Below the pieces are notes generated by a model. It did not search any database, was not told the DNA's origin, and saw nothing but the letters and a program-made list of their open reading frames with translations. A stretch of 64,000 nt of DNA from Flavobacterium zepuense (GTDB lineage Bacteria > Bacteroidota > Bacteroidia > Flavobacteriales > Flavobacteriaceae). Made by a program: the position numbers and the translations under genes. Shown here piece by piece: positions 8,811-17,645 of this stretch (position 1 is the stretch's first letter; every line of letters begins with the position of its first letter). Location of the stretch: NCBI RefSeq assembly GCF_007097145.1, contig NZ_VJVZ01000015.1:1-64000 (forward strand), in the 5' to 3' direction.

Positions 8811-9992
8811 ATGAGACACTTTAAAAAAGCTGCCTTAGCGGCAGCAATAGCCTTGCTATCGCCTTTTTTGGGGCATGCGCAGACAATGGCAGAGGAGATT
8901 GGTGGCATGCACGGGGTACTGGAACAGCTCTATGATGAGATGATCCCTCTTTGCAGCCAGCTCATCTCTACCGGGCAGGGGCTTGCTGGTTTTGCCGCCA
9001 TGTGGTACATCGCCTCAAGGGTATGGAGGCATCTGGCCAGCGCCGAACCCATTGATTTCTATCCGCTCTTCCGTCCTTTTGTGCTTGGATTCTGTGTTTT
9101 GATGTTCCCATCCGTACTTGGGCTTATAAACGGGGTGATGAAACCAACCGTTACCGCGACGGCAGCGATGGTAGAGGGTTCCAACGAGGCCATTGCCCGT
9201 TTGCTGGCTGAGAAAGAGCAGGCCATCCAGCAGACCGATACTTGGAAAATGTATGTAGGCACGGACGGGGATGGCGACCGTGACCGCTGGTATAAATACA
9301 CCCATGATGATGCCGACCCTGGGGGGGAAGGTATATTGGAGGGCATCGGAAACGATGTGCGCTTTGCCATGGCAAAAATGTCGTATAGCTTCCGCAATTC
9401 GGTAAAGGAGTGGATGAGTGAGGTCTTGCAGGTACTCTTTCAGGCAGCCGCACTCTGTATCGACACCCTGCGAACTTTCCAGCTTATCGTCATGGCAATA
9501 CTCGGCCCGCTTGTCTTTGGCCTGGCGGTCTTCGATGGCTTTCAGCACACGCTCACGGCATGGCTTGCCCGCTATATCAATATTTTTCTGTGGCTTCCTG
9601 TTGCCAATATTTTCGGTGCCATTATAGGCCGCGTACAGGAAAAAATGCTGGAGCTTGACCTCTCACAGATCCAGCAGGAAGGCGATACGTTCTTTAGCCG
9701 GACCGATGTGGCCTACCTCATTTTTATGATCATCGGCATTATCGGGTATTTCACAGTGCCGTCCGTTGCCAATTATATCGTCCACGCAGGCGGTGGCGGT
9801 GCCTTGCAGCAAAAGACCACGATGATTTTTAATTCTTCCTCGCAATCTACCGTGCAGAGCGCCAGCACCGCCTCACAAATTGCTGGCGGGGCAGTAATGG
9901 ATGGTGCCAAGGCGATCTACAACAAAGTATCAGGTAACAGTACGGATGCTTCCGATAGCCACATGGGCAGCAAATTAAAAGGCAATTCTTAA
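8811..9992 (+). CDS. traJ: Conjugative transposon protein TraJ (VirB6-like)
   Basis: A 393-residue polytopic inner-membrane protein with an N-terminal signal/anchor (ALAAAIALLSPFLGHAQ). Several hydrophobic helices follow: about 55-75, 85-105, the large block at 205-265, and about 300-325. A hydrophilic loop rich in Asp/Gly lies around 140-165 (GTDGDGDRDRWYKYTHDDAD). The pattern, size and place before TraK fit TraJ, the VirB6-like core of the mating channel. The C-terminal tail is Ser/Gly-rich and probably disordered. Confidence 0.9.
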   Translation: MRHFKKAALAAAIALLSPFLGHAQTMAEEIGGMHGVLEQLYDEMIPLCSQLISTGQGLAGFAAMWYIASRVWRHLASAEPIDFYPLFRPFVLGFCVLMFPSVLGLINGVMKPTVTATAAMVEGSNEAIARLLAEKEQAIQQTDTWKMYVGTDGDGDRDRWYKYTHDDADPGGEGILEGIGNDVRFAMAKMSYSFRNSVKEWMSEVLQVLFQAAALCIDTLRTFQLIVMAILGPLVFGLAVFDGFQHTLTAWLARYINIFLWLPVANIFGAIIGRVQEKMLELDLSQIQQEGDTFFSRTDVAYLIFMIIGIIGYFTVPSVANYIVHAGGGGALQQKTTMIFNSSSQSTVQSASTASQIAGGAVMDGAKAIYNKVSGNSTDASDSHMGSKLKGNS

Positions 9993-10006
9993 AGAAAGGA
10001 GGAATC

Positions 10007-10627
10007 ATGTTTACGAAAATGAAAAATATTGACTCGGCCGTAAGGCACTTAAAAGCCTTCAGCATTGTGGTTGTAGTAAGCTGCTGTGTGATCTGCTGCT
10101 TTGCCCTTTGGAAAAGCTTCAGCCTGGTAGCCGAGATGCAATCCAAAGTATATATTCTGGCAAACGGCAAAGCGCTTGAAGCGTATGCCTCTGGCAGGAA
10201 AGACAATATACCCGTTGAAGCAAAAGACCACGTTAAGGCGTTCCACCAGCTCTTTTTTACCCTCGATCCCGATGATAAGGCAATTGCATCAAGCATTGTA
10301 AAAGCACTTTACCTGGCAGACGCCAGTGCCAAGCGGGCGTATGACGACCTGAAGGAAAACGGCTATTATGCCGGGCTGATCTCAGGGAATGTAAACCAGA
10401 CCATAACGGTGGACAGCGTTTCGGTCGATATCAATGAATATCCCTACAGGTTCAGGTGCTACGCCACCCAAAGTATTACGCGGCCAACAAGCACAACACA
10501 GCGCAGCCTTGTCACCGAAGGTGCGCTGCGTAATGTATCGCGCAGCGATAATAACCCGCATGGCTTTCTGATCGAGCGGTGGAATACTATCGAGAACCGT
10601 GACCTTAAAACCACCGCAAGGCATTAA
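10007..10627 (+). CDS. traK: Conjugative transposon protein TraK (VirB8-like)
   Basis: A 206-residue protein with one N-terminal transmembrane helix (about residues 18-38) and a soluble periplasmic domain. That domain contains the FHQLFFTLDPDD segment and a conserved region near FRCYATQSITRPTSTTQRSL, both typical of Bacteroidetes TraK. It acts as the VirB8-like scaffold of the channel. It starts 14 bp after traJ and ends 10 bp before the next start. Confidence 0.92.
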   Translation: MFTKMKNIDSAVRHLKAFSIVVVVSCCVICCFALWKSFSLVAEMQSKVYILANGKALEAYASGRKDNIPVEAKDHVKAFHQLFFTLDPDDKAIASSIVKALYLADASAKRAYDDLKENGYYAGLISGNVNQTITVDSVSVDINEYPYRFRCYATQSITRPTSTTQRSLVTEGALRNVSRSDNNPHGFLIERWNTIENRDLKTTARH

Positions 10628-10637
10628 CACCACAATA

Positions 10638-11144
10638 ATGAAACTATTTAAAAGTAAAAAAGGGAACTCCGATGAACCTTCTAAAGGCATCATTGCAGAA
10701 AAGCTTACGGCCATCTACAACAAGCTACAATCGGGCTGGGCCGGGTGGATGTCCCAGCGCACGAGTGACTTGTCAAAGAGGGATTGGGTGATCTCGCTGG
10801 CCTGCTTCGTGCTTTTGATGGGCGGCTACAGCACTTACCTGGTGATAAGCGGCTTTACCGGTACAAGCGCGGTCATCTCTAATAATGTAAGCAACATCCG
10901 TAAGCCAGCCTATACAGGCCAGATGGACGAACCACAAAATACAGGCGCTCCGCCATCGGATGCTGGACATGCCCGTATCGTTGGGTTCCGAAAATACATG
11001 GACAGTTTACAGGCTGACCCGTCGGGAAAAAGGATTTACGACAGCATCATTAAAAAACGCCCCGGCCTTATGGACAGCCTTGTTCAGGTGGAAAACTACT
11101 ATCAACAATTTAAAAATAAACGATCATGGAAAACAAAGAAATAA
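10638..11144 (+). CDS. TraL-position single-pass membrane protein
   Basis: The start is set at ATG 10638 (KLFKSKKGNSDEP) rather than the longer frame from 10599, which would overlap traK. The 168-residue product has a basic cytoplasmic N-terminus, one transmembrane helix about residues 53-73 (WVISLACFVLLMGGYSTYLV) and a periplasmic part ending in a charged tail. Its place between TraK and TraM matches TraL in these elements, but I cannot confirm the family from sequence. Its last 19 bp overlap the start of traM. Confidence 0.78.
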   Translation: MKLFKSKKGNSDEPSKGIIAEKLTAIYNKLQSGWAGWMSQRTSDLSKRDWVISLACFVLLMGGYSTYLVISGFTGTSAVISNNVSNIRKPAYTGQMDEPQNTGAPPSDAGHARIVGFRKYMDSLQADPSGKRIYDSIIKKRPGLMDSLVQVENYYQQFKNKRSWKTKK

Positions 11145-12406
11145 CACCAAAAATGCAGCGCCAACGCAAGTTCATGCTGGCCCTGCCAGTACTTGTGCTG
11201 CCATTTTTAACCCTGATATTCTGGGCCCTTGGTGGCGGAAAGATGGAAGCGGCGGATGCGAAGGCTACTGTAAAGGCAGGATTTAACCTGAACCTGCCTG
11301 ATGCCAACCTCAAGGATGATAAGGCGATGGATAAGATGAGCTATTACGATATGGCAATACAGGATTCCACAAAACTTAAAGCACAGGAGAAAAGCGACCC
11401 TAACTTCAAAAAGATGGAAGGTACAGCGGCGGTAGGAAACCCATACGGTGCCGGAGGGCTTAATACCTCACTTTCAGGGAACGGTTCTCCCAACGATCCC
11501 AATACGGAGAACATCTACCGCAAACTGGAACTGCTAAACAAGGAACTAAATAAACCTGTGGCTTCAAGTGCTAATACATCAGGTTCAAATTATTCACCCG
11601 CGCCAAGGCCAGGCACTTCGGTAGGCACAGCTGATGTAGACCGCCTTGAAAAAATGATGCAGTCCATGAGCCAGCCCGATACGGAAGATCCGGAAATGAA
11701 GCAGCTAAACGCCATGCTGGAGAAGGTACTGGATGTGCAGCATCCTGAGCGCGTCAAGGAACGGCTTAAGGAAAACGCACAATCTCAAAAGACACAGGCC
11801 CTTTCCGTATCGGCAGGTAAGGGCAACGAAGAAGCTTCATTGTTAGATAACACCGTAGCGGTACAGGCATCCATGAACGGTTTCTATTCCCTTGATGACA
11901 GCACAGCGGCCGAAGCCGCGCAGAATGCGATTCCTGCTGTAGTCCACGAGACGCAAACCATTGTAAGTGGCTCTATAGTGAAACTGCGCCTGCAAAGTGA
12001 TATCCATGTAAGTGGCGTACTGATCCCCAAAGACAGCTTCATATTTGGTACCGCTTCCCTTAGCGGTGAAAGGCTGAGTATCGAGATTACTACCCTTCGT
12101 TACGGCAACTCGATATTCCCCGTAGACCTCGCTGTTTTTGATATGGATGGAATGGACGGCATCCATATTCCCGGTGCCATTACGCGCGACGTGGCTGCAC
12201 AGTCAGCCGACCGCAGCGTACAGGGCATTGGCCTGACGTCCCTTGACCCGACCTGGCAGGCGCAGGCGGCAAGCGCGGGGGTTGAAACCGCCAAAACGCT
12301 ATTCAGCAAAAAGGTAAAGCTTATCAAAGTCACCGTGAAAGCAGGCTACCAGGTATTGCTACGTGATGGCAAGCAAAAGCAGGCAACCGTCGAACTAACT
12401 AAGTAA
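11126..12406 (+). CDS. traM: Conjugative transposon protein TraM (VirB10-like)
   Basis: A 426-residue protein. A short cytoplasmic N-terminus (KEITPKMQRQRKFMLALPVL) and one membrane helix about residues 16-37 are followed by a long low-complexity Ser/Gly/Pro region. The C-terminal domain (about 275-426) contains SGSIVKLRLQSDI and VSGVLIPKDSFIFGTASLSG, which resemble the VirB10/TraM beta-barrel fold. It would bridge inner and outer membranes. It begins inside the 3' end of the preceding gene (19-bp overlap). Confidence 0.93.
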   Translation: MENKEITPKMQRQRKFMLALPVLVLPFLTLIFWALGGGKMEAADAKATVKAGFNLNLPDANLKDDKAMDKMSYYDMAIQDSTKLKAQEKSDPNFKKMEGTAAVGNPYGAGGLNTSLSGNGSPNDPNTENIYRKLELLNKELNKPVASSANTSGSNYSPAPRPGTSVGTADVDRLEKMMQSMSQPDTEDPEMKQLNAMLEKVLDVQHPERVKERLKENAQSQKTQALSVSAGKGNEEASLLDNTVAVQASMNGFYSLDDSTAAEAAQNAIPAVVHETQTIVSGSIVKLRLQSDIHVSGVLIPKDSFIFGTASLSGERLSIEITTLRYGNSIFPVDLAVFDMDGMDGIHIPGAITRDVAAQSADRSVQGIGLTSLDPTWQAQAASAGVETAKTLFSKKVKLIKVTVKAGYQVLLRDGKQKQATVELTK

Positions 12407-12426
12407 TCATTCAAAAATCCATTTTT

Positions 12427-13260
12427 ATGAAAGCGAAAATCAGCATTTTAATAATGGCGCTATCCTTATTTGTTGGCATCATTAGCGCCAATGCGCAGCA
12501 GGCACAACCACAAATAATAATGCCCTATCAGTTAGGGATCACGTATTCCAAGACAACCAATATCGTTTTCCCACAGCCCATTATCAGCGTAGACCGTGGC
12601 AGCAGGGATGTATTGGCGCAAAAAGCGAAAGGTGTAGAAAATATCTTGCAGGTTAAGGCGGCCAGGGACAGCTTCCCGGAAACCAACCTTACGGTAGTAA
12701 CTGCCGATGGAAAGCTCAATTCATTTGTAGTGAATTACAGCAGGCAACCGGCGCAGCTTAATCTTTTCTTACCAAATGGCTCTACAGGTGGTACGATCTC
12801 CCTTTCCCCTGAACATTATAATGTAGCAGAAATACAGAAGTACGCTAAAGCCGCACGCTATTCAAAAAACAAAGGGAAAGTTATACGTGATAACAAGGCG
12901 GGTATAGAATTTAGTGTGGATGGCTTTTTTATCGGTGGTGATATCATCTATTGCAGGGTAACTGTCGAAAACCATACCAACATTGGCTACGATATTGACC
13001 AGTTACGCTTTTTTATCCGCGACCTGCAAAAGGCCAAACGTACCGCAACGCAGGAAATTGAAGTGACACCGGTGCATATTGAAAACAATGCAGCTTCAAT
13101 AAAGGCACAATCGCAGCAAACTATCGTCTTTGCCCTGCCCAAATTCACCATCCCGGATAAAAAGTATCTGGCTGCACAGCTCGTCGAAAAGAATGGCGGC
13201 AGGCAACTGGAAGTGCACGTCAAAAACCGCCAACTTATTCAGGCAAGGCTATTACCATAA
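12427..13260 (+). CDS. traN: Conjugative transposon protein TraN (DUF4138, VirB9-like)
   Basis: A 277-residue secreted protein with signal peptide (KAKISILIMALSLFVGIISA...NAQ). A TraN core follows: ITYSKTTNIVFPQPIISVDR, then GSRDVLAQKAKGVENILQVK. The C-terminal domain contains VTVENHTNIGYDIDQLRFFI. This is the outer-membrane-proximal VirB9-like subunit that pairs with TraM, which is encoded 20 bp upstream. Confidence 0.94.
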   Translation: MKAKISILIMALSLFVGIISANAQQAQPQIIMPYQLGITYSKTTNIVFPQPIISVDRGSRDVLAQKAKGVENILQVKAARDSFPETNLTVVTADGKLNSFVVNYSRQPAQLNLFLPNGSTGGTISLSPEHYNVAEIQKYAKAARYSKNKGKVIRDNKAGIEFSVDGFFIGGDIIYCRVTVENHTNIGYDIDQLRFFIRDLQKAKRTATQEIEVTPVHIENNAASIKAQSQQTIVFALPKFTIPDKKYLAAQLVEKNGGRQLEVHVKNRQLIQARLLP

Positions 13261-13270
13261 ATATACCGCC

Positions 13271-14416
13271 ATGAAAATAGCACTTGAAGATTACAACACG
13301 GTCATGGAGGGACTGGCCGAGCTACACACAGAAGGTTACGCGTACATAGCATACGATCCGGCTTTCCCGGTGATGGATGTGAGGGAACTGAATGCATTTG
13401 ATAACAGCTACGATGCGGTGGAGTACTGCCATGAGATGCGCACCGATGTTGACTTTTTTGAATATGAATCCATTTGGTCGCTGTACAGGGCAATGGAAAA
13501 GGGATTGGAGGACAGTCATCTACTGGATATGCAGGATGGTATGGTTGACCTCTCAATACTTTTAAATGACTACTACCGAATTGAATCAGAAACTATTAGA
13601 CATAAAAATAACATGGATATGAACCAGAAAAATTTGGAATACCTGACCGATCAGGTAAAGTACACAGGATTTGGCGAGGGATTCGCTGATGTGTTAAAGG
13701 AAAAGATCGCTACGGGCGATAAGGAATTCAAGATCGACCACAGTGCAAAATTCGGTAATGATACCGTAGATGCTACACTTAATTTCAGCAAGTCGAAGCA
13801 AAGCGACATGTATTTTTTTAATTCCTACAATGCAAGCCTGCTAAAGGAAGGCAGTGCAGAAAAGCTGGAACAAACCTTTTATATCAACAGGGGCAGTAAC
13901 ATCACTTTTAAGGAGGCCTACAACCTGATGGAAGGCAGGGCGGTGCACAAAGAGCTGCAAAATAAAGCGGAAGAAAAATATAATTCCTGGGTTCAGCTCG
14001 ACTTCAAACATAGTGACGAGAATGGTAATTTCCGCTTAAAAAAATTCAGTGAAAATTATGGGTATGATATGGAAGCCGCACTCTCCAAACATCCCATTAA
14101 AGAGTTGCAACGCGACGATTTTAAGGACAGCCTTATGGACAGTTTAAAGAAAGGAAACGTGCAACTGGTAACCTTTCAGGTGGATGGGAAGGAAACTAAG
14201 CACTATGTTGAAGCTAACCCGCAATTCAAAACTGTCAATGTCTATGACAGTGATATGCAGCGATTGGGCAGCCGCGAGTCAAGGGCTCAAAACCAATCAC
14301 AGGGCGAAAGCCAGGACAATAAAAAGGCTAATAAAACAGAGGTTAAAGATGTAGAAGTCGTGGGCGATGGCGCTACCTCCGAGAAGGCAAAGAAAACAAG
14401 GGGTCAGAAAGTGTGA
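13271..14416 (+). CDS. Conjugative-element accessory protein (DUF3945-like region), copy A
   Basis: The start is chosen at ATG 13271, 10 bp after the traN stop; the open frame from 13130 lies within traN. The product is 381 residues and cytosolic. Residues about 1-110 are acidic and unlike copy B. The C-terminal region carries the block shared with the next gene: AYNLMEGRAVHKEL, WVQLDFKHSDENGNFRLKKF, NYGYDMEAAL, VEANPQFKTVNVYD. I relate this block to DUF3945-type proteins of Bacteroidetes elements with moderate certainty. Function is unknown. The tail is Lys/Glu-rich and probably disordered. Confidence 0.78.
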   Translation: MKIALEDYNTVMEGLAELHTEGYAYIAYDPAFPVMDVRELNAFDNSYDAVEYCHEMRTDVDFFEYESIWSLYRAMEKGLEDSHLLDMQDGMVDLSILLNDYYRIESETIRHKNNMDMNQKNLEYLTDQVKYTGFGEGFADVLKEKIATGDKEFKIDHSAKFGNDTVDATLNFSKSKQSDMYFFNSYNASLLKEGSAEKLEQTFYINRGSNITFKEAYNLMEGRAVHKELQNKAEEKYNSWVQLDFKHSDENGNFRLKKFSENYGYDMEAALSKHPIKELQRDDFKDSLMDSLKKGNVQLVTFQVDGKETKHYVEANPQFKTVNVYDSDMQRLGSRESRAQNQSQGESQDNKKANKTEVKDVEVVGDGATSEKAKKTRGQKV

Positions 14417-14466
14417 TCATTTACCTGCGCCAGGCGCTATAAACGTAAAACTTAATATGTCGTGTT

Positions 14467-15519
14467 ATGGATAACCAACCTTCAAACAGAGTGGAAATGG
14501 AGATGAGCCGATGGCGCTTGAGGGAAGAGCGGTTTGGTAAGCTGTTTTCATTTGACCTTTCATCGAATAAAGCGCTGCTTAGAGAGAAGCTGCACGACTA
14601 TCAGCGGATAGCGGTAACATATAAAGGAACGCAAAATCCCGATGAACGTTTTGCATTACAGGTTTTAAAGCAGGAACGCCGCCTGATGGAAAAGCAATTG
14701 TATCCTAATTTTCTTTTGCGCCTTTTGCGCAGGGTGATAGTCGAACCTTTACGGGAGCAGGTATTTATCACTCAACAAGTAAGGCAGGTGCAGGAGAACG
14801 GCCAGTCGTTGCACGACCAGGTGCAACGTGCCGGTTTTACCGGTCTTACTGCATCCCTAGATGAGCAATTAAAGAAAGGGCAGCAGCAGTTCTCAATCCC
14901 GGTTTCTTACTATGTCAATGAAAAGGAAAGGCTGGAACACCAGCTTTTCTTTGCCAAAAACCAATCGGGCCAATATCGCTTTGAAGGTTTTAAAACGTCG
15001 CTGTTTAACGAATCGAAACCCGATGAAAGCAGGCAGCACTACTTTACCCTTAGTTCTGGCCTTTCTCCCGATACCACGGAAGCATATAATCTTTTGTCCG
15101 GCCGAGCAATAAATAATGACGGGAAGTGGATGCAGCTCGACCTGAATGATAAGGATGCGCAGGGAAACTACCGCATCAAAGAATTCCATTCTAACTATGG
15201 TTATGACCTGGAAAGGGAGTTAAAACAACTGCCGCTAAAGGAGCTGGGCGACCCGATACAGGAAGAGAAGTTAAAGGATATTTTAAAGAGCGGCGGCCGC
15301 CAGTCTGTGTGTTTCATTAAAGATGGCAAAGAACATCGGTATTATATTGAAGCGAACCCGCAGTTTAAATCGGTCAATATTTACGACGAGCATTCGCGTA
15401 AAGTATCTATTGCTACTGCTATGGGCGGTAAAACAATAGAGGCGGTAAAGCTGGCGCAGAAGATTAATGAGGGGCAGGATGAAAGCCAGTCCAAAAGAAC
15501 AGGATTGCGGGTAATTTAA
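14467..15519 (+). CDS. Conjugative-element accessory protein (DUF3945-like region), copy B
   Basis: A 350-residue cytosolic protein. It shares the C-terminal block of the preceding gene: AYNLLSGRAINN, WMQLDLNDKDAQGNYRIKEF, NYGYDLERELK, IEANPQFKSVNIYD. The N-terminal third is a basic helical region (LLRRVIVEPLREQVF) not found in copy A. The two look like a tandem duplication with different N-termini, perhaps different partners. The role in transfer is unknown. Confidence 0.78.
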   Translation: MDNQPSNRVEMEMSRWRLREERFGKLFSFDLSSNKALLREKLHDYQRIAVTYKGTQNPDERFALQVLKQERRLMEKQLYPNFLLRLLRRVIVEPLREQVFITQQVRQVQENGQSLHDQVQRAGFTGLTASLDEQLKKGQQQFSIPVSYYVNEKERLEHQLFFAKNQSGQYRFEGFKTSLFNESKPDESRQHYFTLSSGLSPDTTEAYNLLSGRAINNDGKWMQLDLNDKDAQGNYRIKEFHSNYGYDLERELKQLPLKELGDPIQEEKLKDILKSGGRQSVCFIKDGKEHRYYIEANPQFKSVNIYDEHSRKVSIATAMGGKTIEAVKLAQKINEGQDESQSKRTGLRVI

Positions 15520-15534
15520 TGAATAGGTACTCTA

Positions 15535-15819
15535 ATGGACAGGTCAAAGCCTTTATCAGATTTCTTTACTGCTATCGAAAAAGATGGCCGTATTGGTACA
15601 ACGCACATCAGCGTTTACGCTGCCTTGCTCAAGTACCGTCTCGATAAAGGCTTTGCCAATCCTATTCAGGTATTCGGACGGGATATAATGCAGATTGCTA
15701 AGATAACATGGCCGAATACATTTTACAGATGCGTTCGTGATCTGAACGACTATGGATATTTAAAATACACTCCTTCCTTTAACCGGAACCAAGGGAGTAG
15801 TATTTATTTCCACGAATAA
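15535..15819 (+). CDS. Small winged-helix-like element protein
   Basis: A 94-residue protein. The pattern STTHISVYAALL-type helix, IMQIAKITWPNTFYRCVRDL recognition-like helix, then GYLKYTPSFNRNQGSSIYF wing is that of a small winged-helix DNA-binding protein found near integrases in Bacteroidetes conjugative elements. It may regulate excision or transfer genes (inference). It starts 16 bp after copy B. The stop at 15819 is followed by an imperfect hairpin. Confidence 0.8.
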   Translation: MDRSKPLSDFFTAIEKDGRIGTTHISVYAALLKYRLDKGFANPIQVFGRDIMQIAKITWPNTFYRCVRDLNDYGYLKYTPSFNRNQGSSIYFHE

Positions 15820-15851
15820 ATAATAATCAAACCAAGCGAAAGAATTTAATT

Positions 15852-15881
15852 GCGACAGAGCCGCACAGGGCTTTTTGTTGC
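15852..15881 (+). terminator. Weak terminator-like hairpin
   Basis: An imperfect stem (AGCC/GGCT core with flanking partial pairing) ends in CTTTTTG. It lies between the winged-helix gene and the 50-codon ORF. It would partially insulate the recombinase unit from the tra operon. Pairing is short, so confidence is low. Confidence 0.35.
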
Positions 15882-15903
15882 TTAAAAGAACAGGAGGTGG
15901 AGA

Positions 15904-16056
15904 ATGGAAAATGATGTAGAAAATCCTGTTAATCAGCCTGTAAACGCTGAAAATAATGACTGTAATTATTCGCTATCTGAGATGAAATTGCTAAATTTGA
16001 TAGCAGAGATAGTAGTTAATATATCAATCCGAGAGAGTTATGAAAAAGGCGATTAG
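15904..16056 (+). CDS. Short ORF (50 aa) overlapping the recombinase start
   Basis: This reading frame encodes 50 residues (MENDVENPVNQPVN... to ...SIRESYEKGD). A very strong Shine-Dalgarno sequence (AGGAGG at 15892-15897, 6 bp before ATG) is unusual in Bacteroidota, where such sites are generally weak. The last 17 bp overlap the recombinase start at 16040 in another frame. Translating it would deliver ribosomes to the recombinase start, so it may be a leader or coupling peptide. The C-terminal half is amphipathic (MKLLNLIAEIVVNISI). No known family is recognised. Confidence 0.6.
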   Translation: MENDVENPVNQPVNAENNDCNYSLSEMKLLNLIAEIVVNISIRESYEKGD

Positions 16057-17608
16057 ATACCTTCGATTTAGCGATAGAAAACAGAGCAACGGATCAATCG
16101 AAAGGCAAGAATTATATACCGGGCAATGGATAAAAAACAATGAGGTTGAGTTGGTAGATACATTTATTGACAGGGGTTATAGCGCTAAGACATTTGATCG
16201 CCCTGATTTTAAAAAGCTTCAGGATTTTATAGCCAAGCATCATAAGAGAGTGGATTACCTTATAGTAGACCAATTAGACCGCTTTAGCAGAAACGCAAGC
16301 GAGGCGATGGGATATGTGAAGAAATTACAGCAGACGTATAGTATACAAATTGTAAGCGTAACAGAAGGGATAACCTTTGATTATGATACCCCCGGCAGTT
16401 TCTTCCGAGCTGGCCTTCAGCTTCTGTTAGCTGAGGAAGATAATATAAACAGGAGCATTAAGGTAAGGGGCGGCATTTACACGGCTAAAGCGAAAGAGGG
16501 TAGGTATATATACAAAAATCCGCCGTTCGGCTATTACAAGGTCGGAGAACGCAAGGAAAGGCGTCTGGAGATAAATAACACCGAAGCATCTATCGTGGAA
16601 TTCATTTTTAATTCTTACCTGAAAGACGTTCCTATATACCTTATAGCTGAACAGGCAAAAGAGAGAGGATTCAAGAGGTCTGGTAACGTTGCTGTACAAC
16701 GCATCTTAAGTTACCCATTGTATGCCGGTATGCAGTATGTAGAGCCTTTTAAGGATTATCCAGGAGGCTTGTTCCCTGCAAGCCATGATCCTATTATTGA
16801 TTTAGCAACTTGGGAACAGACACAGCGAAAACTTAGAAAGCCTGAAAAGGAGAAAGTGGTAGTGAGTGATGAGATGCCTTTGCGTGGTGTATTGAAGTGT
16901 TCTTGCGGGAAGCCTTTGACTGGGGCACCTTCAAGGGGGAAGCTTGGCAGATACTATTATTACTACAAGTGTAATAAGACAACCCATCTTAATTTAAGTG
17001 CGGTTAAGGCGCACGATCAGTTACGCCAGGTGTTCGGTTTAATGAGTATGCCTGCCAAGGCAATAGCAGTAATAAGAAATGGGGCTGACCAGCTTTTCGA
17101 GAAAAAGATGGTGGATGATAAAAAATTATTAGAAGAAAAGAAGAAAGAATTTGCTGCTGAAGAAGCAAAGCTGTTTTCAATCGAAGAGAAATGGATCACA
17201 AATAAGATAACTCATGATACTTATGAGAGATGGTTTTCTTCTATAAATAATAACAGAATTAGTCTAAAGGCCTCAATTGAGAGGCTTAGCGGCAATCAGG
17301 ACAAAACCTATAAAATCCTCCAAAAGAACTTGGATAAGCTTTCCGATCTTGAGTTTGTTTATGAAAAAACCAATACATTGGAGAAACAAGAGCTTATAAG
17401 GCTGGGGTTCGAGCAAAATCTTTACTATCAGGAGGGGATGTATCGAACCCCTACGATGATTGATTTATTATCTCATAACTCACAGATAATGAAGGAGAAA
17501 GGGTTGCTTATATATGAAAAAAAGCGGGAGAATTTTTCAATTCCCCCGCTTAGCGGTCTGGACGGGACTCGAACCCGCGACCCCATGCGTGACAGGCATG
17601 TATTCTAA
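16040..17608 (+). CDS. Serine site-specific recombinase of the conjugative element
   Basis: A 522-residue large serine recombinase. The catalytic domain begins RYLRFSDRKQ, with the nucleophile at Ser11; DQLDRFSRN is near residue 77. A Recombinase domain follows (about 165-265, NPPFGYYKVGERKERRLEIN) and then a zinc ribbon (LKCSCGKPLTG ... YYKCNK, about 285-315). A coiled coil occupies roughly 350-440. Oddly, the last 17-18 residues (SGLDGTRTRDPMRDRHVF) and the stop codon at 17606-17608 are encoded by the antisense strand of tRNA-Asp. The preceding codons pass through the tRNA's terminator hairpin. This indicates the element ends at, and recombined next to, the tRNA 3' end. Confidence 0.95.
   Translation: MKKAIRYLRFSDRKQSNGSIERQELYTGQWIKNNEVELVDTFIDRGYSAKTFDRPDFKKLQDFIAKHHKRVDYLIVDQLDRFSRNASEAMGYVKKLQQTYSIQIVSVTEGITFDYDTPGSFFRAGLQLLLAEEDNINRSIKVRGGIYTAKAKEGRYIYKNPPFGYYKVGERKERRLEINNTEASIVEFIFNSYLKDVPIYLIAEQAKERGFKRSGNVAVQRILSYPLYAGMQYVEPFKDYPGGLFPASHDPIIDLATWEQTQRKLRKPEKEKVVVSDEMPLRGVLKCSCGKPLTGAPSRGKLGRYYYYYKCNKTTHLNLSAVKAHDQLRQVFGLMSMPAKAIAVIRNGADQLFEKKMVDDKKLLEEKKKEFAAEEAKLFSIEEKWITNKITHDTYERWFSSINNNRISLKASIERLSGNQDKTYKILQKNLDKLSDLEFVYEKTNTLEKQELIRLGFEQNLYYQEGMYRTPTMIDLLSHNSQIMKEKGLLIYEKKRENFSIPPLSGLDGTRTRDPMRDRHVF
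17517..17550 (-). terminator. Rho-independent terminator of tRNA-Asp, inside recombinase ORF
   Basis: On the minus strand a 12-bp stem (AGCGGGGGAATT pairing with AATTCTCCCGCT, one G-U pair) with a GAAA loop is followed by seven T residues. It lies 3 bp past the tRNA-Asp 3' end. The same DNA is sense coding sequence for the recombinase on the plus strand. Confidence 0.8.
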
Positions 17609-17627
17609 CCAACTGAACTACCAAACC
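17554..17627 (-). tRNA. tRNA-Asp (anticodon GUC)
   Basis: A 74-nt cloverleaf on the minus strand. The acceptor stem GGTTTGG pairs with CCAGACC (one U-G at position 4-69), with discriminator G. The anticodon stem CATGC/GCATG encloses CTGTCAC, anticodon GTC. The T arm is CGCGGGTTCGAGTCCCG. CCA is not encoded. The 3' end faces the conjugative element, and the recombinase ORF ends inside it on the other strand. The U-G pair next to a likely C-G ancestral pair may reflect recombination at the att site or ordinary variation. Confidence 0.95.
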
Positions 17628-17645
17628 AGTGCTTTATTGCGGTTG

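Noticed and set aside
9015..9548. 177-codon minus-strand ORF
   Set aside because: Antisense shadow of traJ.
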